Source: Thermaceae bacterium (GTDB lineage Bacteria > Deinococcota > Deinococci > Deinococcales > Marinithermaceae). Taken from it: 19,522 bases of DNA. The translations under genes and the position numbers were made by a program. The stretch covers positions 1-19,522 of the forward strand of contig JALVVO010000010.1 of assembly GCA_027023345.1 (NCBI GenBank). The letters are read 5' to 3'. This document shows, piece by piece, positions 14,314 through 19,522 of this stretch. The notes below the pieces were generated by a model. The model did not search any database and was not told the DNA's origin. It worked only from the letters and a program-made list of their open reading frames with translations. The stretch's first letter is position 1; every line of letters begins with the position of its first letter.

Positions 14314-15339
14314 TTAGGCGTCTGCGGGCGCCGTCTCGCCCGACGCGATGCCGACGCGCCTCAGCACCTCGGCCCGGATCTCCTCGGCGAGCTCGGGGTG
14401 CTCCCTCAGGTACTCGGCGGCCCGCTCCTTGCCCTGGCCGAGCCGCAGGTCGCCGTAGGAGAGCCAGGAGCCCGCCTTGTCGATCACCCCCTGGTCCACC
14501 GCCACCGTGACCAGGTCGGCCAGGGGATCGATGCCGCGGCCGAAGTAGAGCTCGAGCTCCACCTCCTTGAAGGGCGGCGCAAGCTTGTTCTTGGTCACCT
14601 TGACCTTGACCCGGTTGCCGATCGGGGTGTCCTTCTTCTTGATCGGCTGCCCCACCCGCCGCACGTCGAGCCGCACCGAGGCGTAGAACTTGAGCGCCCG
14701 CCCGCCAGGGGTGGTCTCGGGGTTGCCGTACATGATCCCCACCTTCTCCCGGAGCTGGTTGATGAAGATGGCGGCGGTGTTCGACTTGGCGAGCATGGCG
14801 GTGAGCTTGCGGAGGGCCTGGCTCATCAGCCGCGCTTGCAGGCCGACGTGAGCGTCCCCCATCTCGCCTTCGATCTCAGCCGCGGGCACCAGCGCCGCCA
14901 CCGAGTCCACCACGATCACGTCCACCGCCCCCGAGCGCACCAAGAGCTCGGCGATCTCGAGCGCCTGCTCCCCGGTGTCGGGCTGGCTGATCAAGAGGTC
15001 GTCGGTGTCCACCCCGAGGGCCCGGGCGTAGTTCGGATCCAGGGCGTGCTCGGCGTCGATGAAGGCGGCGACGCCGCCCTGACGCTGGGCTTGGGCGATG
15101 ACGTGGAGGGCGAGCGTCGTCTTGCCCCCGGACTCGGGGCCGTAGATCTCGGTGATCCGGCCCCGGGGGATGCCGCCGATGCCCAGGGCGACGTCGAGGG
15201 CGAGGCTGCCGGTGGGGATCACGTCCACCTTCTGCCGCGGGGCCTCGCCGAGGCGCATGATCGCCCCGGTCCCGAACTTCTTCTCGATCGTCTTCAGCGT
15301 GCTCTCCAGCACCTTTTGCTTTTCCTTGTCGGCTTCCAC
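14314..15339 (-). CDS. recA: Recombinase RecA
   Basis: RecA forms filaments on single-stranded DNA, drives homologous strand exchange with ATP and stimulates self-cleavage of LexA-type repressors. The Walker A motif is GPESGGKTT (from residue 67), Walker B is VDVIVVDSVAALVP, and the signature ALRKLTAMLAKSNTAAIFINQLREK with the loop-2 segment NPETTPGGRALKFYAS is complete. I start at the GTG at 15339: this gives MEADKEK, like Thermus RecA, 341 residues against about 340 in Thermus, and a 10-nt spacing from AAAGGAG. The GTG at 15348 (344 residues) overlaps the thpR stop as GTGA but leaves only 1 nt after the Shine-Dalgarno. Either is possible. Confidence 0.97.
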   Translation of the reverse strand: MEADKEKQKVLESTLKTIEKKFGTGAIMRLGEAPRQKVDVIPTGSLALDVALGIGGIPRGRITEIYGPESGGKTTLALHVIAQAQRQGGVAAFIDAEHALDPNYARALGVDTDDLLISQPDTGEQALEIAELLVRSGAVDVIVVDSVAALVPAAEIEGEMGDAHVGLQARLMSQALRKLTAMLAKSNTAAIFINQLREKVGIMYGNPETTPGGRALKFYASVRLDVRRVGQPIKKKDTPIGNRVKVKVTKNKLAPPFKEVELELYFGRGIDPLADLVTVAVDQGVIDKAGSWLSYGDLRLGQGKERAAEYLREHPELAEEIRAEVLRRVGIASGETAPADA

Positions 15340-15344
15340 GTTCC

Positions 15345-15860
15345 TCACGCTCCTTTAAGCGGGAAGGTCGCGATCCTCTCGTAGTGGGGGCCTCGAGGGG
15401 TGAGCCGCGAGCGCACCAGGGTCAGCGTCCGCACCGGGAACTCGAGGTCGAAGACCACCGGAGCCACCCGGGGCGCCGGCCCCTTCTTGCGGGCCAGGGT
15501 GATGTGGGGCTTGAAGGCCTTGCCGTCGTCGAACTCGGGCAGGCTCTCCCGGAGCCGGGTCGCGAGCGGCAAGAACCCCTCGCCCTCGGCCTTGGCGAAC
15601 CAGACCCGGGGGCTCCCCGCCTCGGGGAAGTGGCCGGTGCCCCGGACCCGGGCGGTGAAGGCGGGGACGCTGCCGGCGACGTCCCGCCCGATTCCCTTGA
15701 GCTCCCCGAGCCGTTCCTCGGGCACCTCCCCGAGAAAGAGCAGGGTGAGGTGCATCTGGTGCGGGGGAACCGGCTTCCACTTCCCCAAAAGCCCTTTCTG
15801 GGCCTCGGCGAGCTTTTTCGCGATCTCCTCGGGCACAAAGACGGCGTAGAAGAGCCTCAT
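15345..15860 (-). CDS. thpR: RNA 2',3'-cyclic phosphodiesterase (2H family, formerly LigT)
   Basis: This 2H-superfamily enzyme opens RNA 2',3'-cyclic phosphates to 2'-phosphates and can join 2'-5' RNA ends in vitro. The 171-residue product has both catalytic motifs, HLTL (37-40) and HITL (119-122), at the usual spacing, and the N-terminus MRLFYAVFVPEEI is typical. It overlaps cinA upstream by ATGA and lies against recA downstream, the order reported for the Deinococcus radiodurans cinA-ligT-recA operon. Expression in step with recA and with an RNase gene suggests a part in RNA end repair or turnover; that role is inference. Confidence 0.95.
   Translation of the reverse strand: MRLFYAVFVPEEIAKKLAEAQKGLLGKWKPVPPHQMHLTLLFLGEVPEERLGELKGIGRDVAGSVPAFTARVRGTGHFPEAGSPRVWFAKAEGEGFLPLATRLRESLPEFDDGKAFKPHITLARKKGPAPRVAPVVFDLEFPVRTLTLVRSRLTPRGPHYERIATFPLKGA
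15350..15356 (-). promoter_or_regulatory. Shine-Dalgarno AAAGGAG deciding the recA start
   Basis: AAAGGAG lies inside the end of thpR, 1 nt from the GTG at 15348 and 10 nt from the GTG at 15339. The wider spacing is the workable one, favouring the shorter RecA. Confidence 0.55.
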
Positions 15861-17023
15861 GCTTCGCTCCAGAAGTAGGCCAGCGCGGCGTAGGCCGCCC
15901 GCATCCGAATCCGTTCACGCCCCTGGTCGGGGAAGCGGTACTTCCTCGCCCGCGTTCCGCGCTTCGTGGCCAGACCCACAAACACGGTCCCCACGGGGTG
16001 GCCCTCGAGCCCCTCGGGGCCCGCCACCCCGGTGACGGCGAGGCCGTAGTCGGCGGCGAGGGTCCTTCGGGCGGCCTCGGCCATGGCGCGCGCGGTCGCC
16101 TCGCTCACCTGGCCGTGGGCCAGAAGAACCTCCGAAGGCACGCCGAACCGCGCCTTCGCCTCACGGGTATACGATACCATACCCCCCCTAAAGGTTTTTG
16201 AGGCGCCGGGCACGTCGGTGAGGAGCTCGGCGAGGAGCCCGCCGGTGACCGACTCCATTACCGCGAGCGTGCGGCCCTCGGCGAGGAGCCGGCGGTGCAC
16301 CAGGCCGGGGAGGGTGTCCTCGTCCTCGCCCCAGATCTTGCCCTTGAGCTTCTTTCGGATCTTCTTCGCCACGTCCTCGTCGCTCGCCACGAGCTCCACC
16401 CCCCAGGGCTTCGAGTAGCTCCCCACCTCGGCGTAGAGGGGGCCGAGGATCTCGGCGATCTGGGACTCGCCGAGGCCGAAGGTCTTGAGCACCTTGCGAT
16501 AGGTCGCTCTTCGTTCGAGGCCCAGTTGCCTTTTCGCCTCGGCCCACATCGGCCGCCACTCCTCGGGCGGGCCGGGAAGGGCCACCAGCGTCTTTCCGCC
16601 CCCTTGCCAGAGGAAGCCGGGCGCGGTGCCGCGGGGGTTTTCGAGCCAGCGGGCGCCCCGGGGCCTCTCGGCCTGGCGGCGGTTGACCTCGGGCATCGCC
16701 CGCCCGAGCCGCTCGAAGAAGGCGCGGATCCGCTCGAGCACGGCGGGGTCGGGCTCGAGCGGCACCCCGAGCGCTTGGGCCACCGCCTCCCGGGTGAGGT
16801 CGTCGGGGGTGGGGCCGAGGCCGCCGGTGGTCACCACCAGGTCGTGGTGGGCAAGGGCGTGCTTCAGTTCGCGCACCAGGGGCTCGATCCGGTCCGCCAC
16901 CCGGAAGCTCACCTCGACCTCGGCGCCGTGCGCGAGGAGGTCGGCGGCGAGCTCGGCGGTGTTGGTGTCGTGGGTATGGCCCACCAGGAGTTCGGTTCCC
17001 ACCCCGATCACCGAGGCCTTCAC
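15857..17023 (-). CDS. cinA: CinA-family nicotinamide-nucleotide amidase / competence-damage protein
   Basis: The 388-residue protein has the two usual CinA domains. The N-terminal MoaB/COG1058-like domain contains VGTELLVGHTHDTNTAELA and VVTTGGLGPTPDDLTREAVA; in Thermus CinA it has ADP-ribose pyrophosphatase activity. The C-terminal PncC domain (from about residue 255) deamidates NMN in pyridine-nucleotide recycling, with the serine motif here reading ESVTGGLLA (commonly ESCTGG), followed by GGMVSYT and VTGVAGPEG. The start is GTG at 17023, 6 nt after a TAAGTT box, so the operon transcript is probably leaderless. It overlaps thpR by 4 nt (ATGA). Linkage to recA suits a role in competence or DNA uptake. 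Confidence 0.95.
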   Translation of the reverse strand: MKASVIGVGTELLVGHTHDTNTAELAADLLAHGAEVEVSFRVADRIEPLVRELKHALAHHDLVVTTGGLGPTPDDLTREAVAQALGVPLEPDPAVLERIRAFFERLGRAMPEVNRRQAERPRGARWLENPRGTAPGFLWQGGGKTLVALPGPPEEWRPMWAEAKRQLGLERRATYRKVLKTFGLGESQIAEILGPLYAEVGSYSKPWGVELVASDEDVAKKIRKKLKGKIWGEDEDTLPGLVHRRLLAEGRTLAVMESVTGGLLAELLTDVPGASKTFRGGMVSYTREAKARFGVPSEVLLAHGQVSEATARAMAEAARRTLAADYGLAVTGVAGPEGLEGHPVGTVFVGLATKRGTRARKYRFPDQGRERIRMRAAYAALAYFWSEA

Positions 17024-17029
17024 GCCCCT

Positions 17030-17035
17030 AACTTA
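17030..17035 (-). promoter_or_regulatory. -10 element TAAGTT, leaderless promoter of cinA-thpR-recA-rny
   Basis: TAAGTT on the minus strand ends 6 nt before the cinA GTG at 17023, matching the spacing seen at four other genes here. I see no convincing -35 or any clear inverted repeat that would mark a damage-response operator. Confidence 0.55.
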
Positions 17036-17039
17036 CCCG

Positions 17040-17045
17040 TAGACT
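17040..17045 (+). promoter_or_regulatory. Possible -10 element TAGACT for the 17056 operon
   Basis: TAGACT (TANNNT type) lies 10 nt before the ATG at 17056. It would share the 32-bp gap with the oppositely directed cinA promoter. Spacing is longer than at the clear leaderless genes, so confidence is low. Confidence 0.3.
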
Positions 17046-17055
17046 GGGTCTTGGG

Positions 17056-17346
17056 ATGCGGGAAGTGCTCTTTGCACGCCGCGCCATCCTCACCCGGCCG
17101 CGCCCCGGGGACGAAGAGGCCCTGGCCCTGGTCTCCGAGGAGGCCGCCCGGCTGCTCCGGGAGGCCGGCCCGGAGGCGGTGGCCTACGTGCTCCGGGACG
17201 GCGCCGGGCACCCGGTGGGAGCCCTCCTCTACCGGGCGGGGCGGGTGCGGGGCGCGGCCCGCGACGAGGCCCTCCTCGCCGACGGGCGAAGGGCCCTGAT
17301 CCGGGCGTTGGAAGCGGAGGGAAAGGAGGTGGAAGGTGAAGGTTGA
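17056..17346 (+). CDS. Small hypothetical protein
   Basis: I do not recognise this 96-residue protein. It has no signal peptide or membrane segment. It looks like a mixed alpha/beta soluble domain: RRAILTRPRPGDEEALALVSEEAARLL (helix), VAYVLRDGAGHPVGALLYRAG (two strands with a turn), then ADGRRALIRALEAEGKEV (helix). Codon use and GC match the neighbours, so it is a resident gene. It is the first gene of the unit; its last 11 bases overlap the start of the M42 peptidase gene, and the Shine-Dalgarno of that gene lies within it, so the two are probably coupled. The ATG at 17056 is the only sensible start. Confidence 0.7.
   Translation: MREVLFARRAILTRPRPGDEEALALVSEEAARLLREAGPEAVAYVLRDGAGHPVGALLYRAGRVRGAARDEALLADGRRALIRALEAEGKEVEGEG
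17324..17329 (+). promoter_or_regulatory. Shine-Dalgarno AGGAGG for the M42 peptidase gene
   Basis: AGGAGG ends 6 nt before the GTG at 17336, fixing that start although it lies inside the preceding gene. Confidence 0.75.
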
Positions 17347-18394
17347 GCTCGATCTGGCCTTCCTTGAGGAGCTTCTCGGCGCGATCGGTCCGAGCGGCTT
17401 CGAGGCCGAGGCCGCCAAGATCTGGAAGCGGGCCGCGGAGGCCTTCGCCGACGAGGTTTGGGAGGACACAAGCGGCAACGTCTACGCCCAGCTCAACCCC
17501 GGCAAGGGCGGGCGGCTCCTTTTGGACGGGCACATCGACGAGATCGGCCTGATCGTCTCGGACGTGGACGAGAAGGGCTTCGTCTACGTCCAGCCCCTCG
17601 GCGGCTGGGACCCCCAGGTGCTGGTCGGCCAGCGGGTGCGGTTCCTCGGCAAGAAGGGTGAGGTCATCGGGGTGGTGGGCCGGAAGGCCGCCCACCTCCT
17701 CCGCGAGGAGGACCAAAAGCGCGCCGTCCGGGTCGAGGACCTCTGGGTGGATCTCGGCGCCGACTCCCGGGAGGAGGCGCTCCGCTACGTCGAGGTGGGC
17801 ACGGTCGGCGTGCTCTCGGCGCCGCTCCGCTACCTGCACGGGCGGCGCATCGTCTCCAAGGCGCTCGATAACCGGATCGGCGCCTTCGTCGTTCTGGAGG
17901 CGCTTCGTCACCTGCGCGACGCCGGCGTCCAGGCGGAGGTGACCGCGGTGGCCAGCGCCCAGGAGGAGGTCTCGGGCGCGGGGGCGCAGGCGGCGGCGTT
18001 CCGGGTGCGGCCGAAGCAGGCCATCGTAGTGGACGTCACCCACTGCACCCGCACCCCGGGCGTGGAGAAGAAGACCGCCGGCCAAGCCGAGCTGGGCAAG
18101 GGGCCGGACCTCTCGGTGGGCCCCTACCTCCACCCCGAGCTGGTGCGACGGCTGCGCCGGATCGCCGAGCGGGAGGGGATCCCCTACACGGTGAGCGTGG
18201 AGTCGAGCCACACCCGGACCAACGCCGACGCGATCGCGCTCTCCCGCGAGGGGGTACCGACCGCGGTGGTCAGCGTTCCGAACCGCTACATGCACTCGCC
18301 CTCGGAGATGGTGGACCTCGCCGACGTGGAGCACGCGGTGAAGCTCCTCGCCCTCTACGGGCTCGAGCTCTCCGAGATCGAGGGGCGGCGGTGA
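17336..18394 (+). CDS. M42 family metallopeptidase (glutamyl/deblocking aminopeptidase type)
   Basis: This 352-residue cytoplasmic enzyme belongs to peptidase family M42, tetrahedral aminopeptidases that trim peptides left by the proteasome or other proteases, and that are common in thermophiles. The dinuclear metal ligands are all visible: H66 and D68 in GHIDEIG, D178 in ALDNRIG, E210/E211 in SAQEEV (catalytic base and ligand), D233 in VVDVTH and H320 in RYMHSPSE. Older annotations call such proteins endoglucanase M or cellulase, which should be ignored. The start is GTG with a strong AGGAGG. It overlaps the preceding gene by 11 nt and the following MazG-like gene by 4 nt (GTGA). Confidence 0.95.
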   Translation: MKVELDLAFLEELLGAIGPSGFEAEAAKIWKRAAEAFADEVWEDTSGNVYAQLNPGKGGRLLLDGHIDEIGLIVSDVDEKGFVYVQPLGGWDPQVLVGQRVRFLGKKGEVIGVVGRKAAHLLREEDQKRAVRVEDLWVDLGADSREEALRYVEVGTVGVLSAPLRYLHGRRIVSKALDNRIGAFVVLEALRHLRDAGVQAEVTAVASAQEEVSGAGAQAAAFRVRPKQAIVVDVTHCTRTPGVEKKTAGQAELGKGPDLSVGPYLHPELVRRLRRIAEREGIPYTVSVESSHTRTNADAIALSREGVPTAVVSVPNRYMHSPSEMVDLADVEHAVKLLALYGLELSEIEGRR

Positions 18395-18696
18395 CGCTCA
18401 AAGAGGTGCAGGCCGAGGTCGACGCCTGGATCCAGAGCTCGAAGACCGGCTACTTCCCGCCCCTCTTGCAGCTCGCCCGGCTGGTCGAGGAGGTGGGCGA
18501 GCTCGCCCGGGTCCTCGCCCACCGCGAGGGGAAGCGCCCCAAACCCGGCGAGGACCCGGGGGACCTCGAGGAGGAGCTCGGCGACGTGCTCTTCGTCCTC
18601 GCCTCGCTCGCGAACCGCGAGGGGGTGGACCTCGAGGCCGCCTTCCTGCGGGCGATGGAAAAGTACCGCCGCCGCGACCGGGATCGCTGGGGGTGA
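18391..18696 (+). CDS. MazG-like nucleotide pyrophosphohydrolase
   Basis: The 101-residue protein is a single-domain MazG-type all-alpha NTP pyrophosphohydrolase, a family that hydrolyses (d)NTPs to NMP and PPi to clean the nucleotide pool. The metal-binding pattern is LVEEVGELARVL (E33, E34, E37), then DLEEELGDVLFVLASLAN (E62, D65). The N-terminal LKEVQAEVDAWIQSSKTGYFPPLLQLARLVEE is characteristic of the short, YpjD-like members rather than two-domain MazG. The start is GTG at 18391 within a GTGA overlap with the peptidase stop. Substrate not predictable. Confidence 0.92.
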   Translation: MTLKEVQAEVDAWIQSSKTGYFPPLLQLARLVEEVGELARVLAHREGKRPKPGEDPGDLEEELGDVLFVLASLANREGVDLEAAFLRAMEKYRRRDRDRWG

Positions 18697-18699
18697 AGC

Positions 18700-19522
18700 T
18701 TGGAGGTCGCCCTGGTCACCGCCGGCTCCCGGGGCGACGTCGAACCCTACCTCGCCCTGGGGGAGGCGCTGGCCGAGCGGGGGCACGCGGTTCGCCTCTT
18801 GGCCCCGGAGGGCTTCGGGGCCCTCTTTGAGGGAAGCCCGGTGCGCTACCGCCCGGTGGGGCTCGACCCCCGCTCGGCGATCGGGGCGGACGCGCTCGCC
18901 CGCATCTTCCACGCCGGAGGGCGGGGGCTTCGCTTCGTGCGCGAGCTGATCCGCGCCTACGAGGAGGCGACCCCTGCGTTCCTGGGGGGGATTAGCCGCG
19001 AGCTAAAGGGGACCGAGCTCGTGGTCTTCGGCAGCCTCGGCTTTCCCGCCTGGCATTGGGCCGAGGCCCACGGGGTGCCGGCGGTGGCCGCGTTCCTCCA
19101 ACCCCTCTTGCCCACCCGCGCTTTTCCCGCGCCCATCGGCCCTTGGCCAAGGGCGCTTTCGCGGTTTGGGGCCTTCAACCGGCTTACCTACTGGCTTGCA
19201 AGCCTGCTTGCCTGGCAGCTCTTGCGCCGCTCCTCCGACCGCTACCGGCGGCGGCTTGGGCTCGAGCCGCTGGGGCCTTTAGGTCCCCTGCCGCGCATGC
19301 TGCGAAGCGGCGTGCCGGTGCTTTTCGGCTTTTCCGAGGCGGTGGTGCCCCGCCCGCCCGATTGGCCCGAGCGTTTTGCGATCACCGGCTACTGGCGGAG
19401 GCCGGTGCGGAATTTTCGCCCACCGCCGGAGCTTATGGCTTTCCTGGAGGCCGGGGGACCGGTGGTCTACGTCGGCTTTGGCAGCATGCGCCCCCCCGAT
19501 CCAGGGGCCTTTTTCGCCGAGG
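18700..19522 (+). CDS. GT1-type glycosyltransferase (UGT/sterol glucosyltransferase-like), 3' end outside window
   Basis: The open frame starts with TTG at 18700, 3 nt after the MazG-like stop, and runs to the window edge (274 codons). The N-terminus MEVALVTAGSRGDVEPYLALGEALAERGHAVRLLAP is the hallmark of the GT28/GT1 acceptor domain (GSRGDVxPxxALG). HGVPAVAAFLQPLLPT and the Rossmann start of the C-terminal domain, GGPVVYVGFGSMRPPDP (residues 252-268), fit MGT/sterol 3-beta-glucosyltransferase-like enzymes that move a sugar from a UDP- or dTDP-donor to a lipid or secondary metabolite. The donor-binding C-terminal half is missing from the window. A carotenoid or glycolipid acceptor would suit a thermophile of this group, but that is inference. 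No good Shine-Dalgarno is seen; coupling to the upstream gene is likely. Confidence 0.9.
   Translation, partial: MEVALVTAGSRGDVEPYLALGEALAERGHAVRLLAPEGFGALFEGSPVRYRPVGLDPRSAIGADALARIFHAGGRGLRFVRELIRAYEEATPAFLGGISRELKGTELVVFGSLGFPAWHWAEAHGVPAVAAFLQPLLPTRAFPAPIGPWPRALSRFGAFNRLTYWLASLLAWQLLRRSSDRYRRRLGLEPLGPLGPLPRMLRSGVPVLFGFSEAVVPRPPDWPERFAITGYWRRPVRNFRPPPELMAFLEAGGPVVYVGFGSMRPPDPGAFFAE

Noticed and set aside
12574..14317. Several plus-strand open frames opposite rny, including Ser/Arg-rich ones
   Set aside because: They mirror the Glu/Arg-rich coiled coil of RNase Y; the composition is fully explained by that.
1..19522. CRISPR arrays, tRNA or rRNA genes, insertion sequences
   Set aside because: I looked for regularly spaced repeats, cloverleaf-type sequences with GTTCGAATC-like arms and transposase motifs, and saw none. 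The Card1-like nuclease is therefore not explained by a local CRISPR locus.

Overview
The window is very GC-rich (about 70% in most genes by eye), densely packed chromosomal DNA from a Deinococcota bacterium, most likely family Thermaceae (Thermus, Meiothermus, Oceanithermus or Marinithermus type). The basis is the cinA-thpR-recA-rny cluster, the Thermus-like RecA and its length, the use of GTG and TTG starts, and first genes that appear to be leaderless: a TANNNT hexamer ends exactly 6 nt before the start codon. Genus is inference.

Layout, left to right. Positions 1-2806 (+) hold the 3' end of proB, complete proA (proline synthesis) and an overlapping gene for a Card1/Can2-like (DUF1887-type) PD-(D/E)xK nuclease with a HicB-like N-terminus. 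Positions 2803-3899 (-) hold two tandem phosphoribosyltransferase paralogues, the second with a drifted PRPP motif. A 36-bp divergent promoter region separates them from a bifunctional nuclease gene (DUF151) and an SCP2-domain gene (3936-4719, +). A markedly AT-richer zinc-ribbon membrane protein gene (4742-5275, -) looks foreign. It is followed by a HIT-family gene and mtaB (tRNA ms2t6A methylthiotransferase) on the minus strand.

Positions 6952-11598 (+) form a tightly linked run: a PLP-dependent threonine/serine dehydratase, a lipoprotein, dxs (isoprenoid precursors) and an exported protein with a bacterial Ig-like (BIG2) domain. Facing it on the minus strand is a lower-GC two-gene module (11605-12539): a Panacea (PanA/SocA-like) antitoxin and a small downstream protein that is probably its toxin.

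Positions 12565-17023 (-) are the RNA/DNA maintenance operon, transcribed cinA > thpR > recA > rny with overlapping or nearly touching genes. Its first gene has a good leaderless promoter, and the toxin-antitoxin module sits directly behind its last gene. Divergently, 17056 to the end (+) holds an unrecognised small protein, an M42 aminopeptidase, a MazG-like pyrophosphohydrolase and the 5' part of a GT1-type glycosyltransferase with a TTG start that runs off the window.

The best candidates for something little described are the HicB-like/Card1-like nuclease fusion beside proA, the Panacea module behind recA-rny, and the regular leaderless promoter architecture. I saw no rRNA, tRNA, CRISPR array, transposase or convincing intrinsic terminator. 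No stretch over 300 bases lacks a gene.
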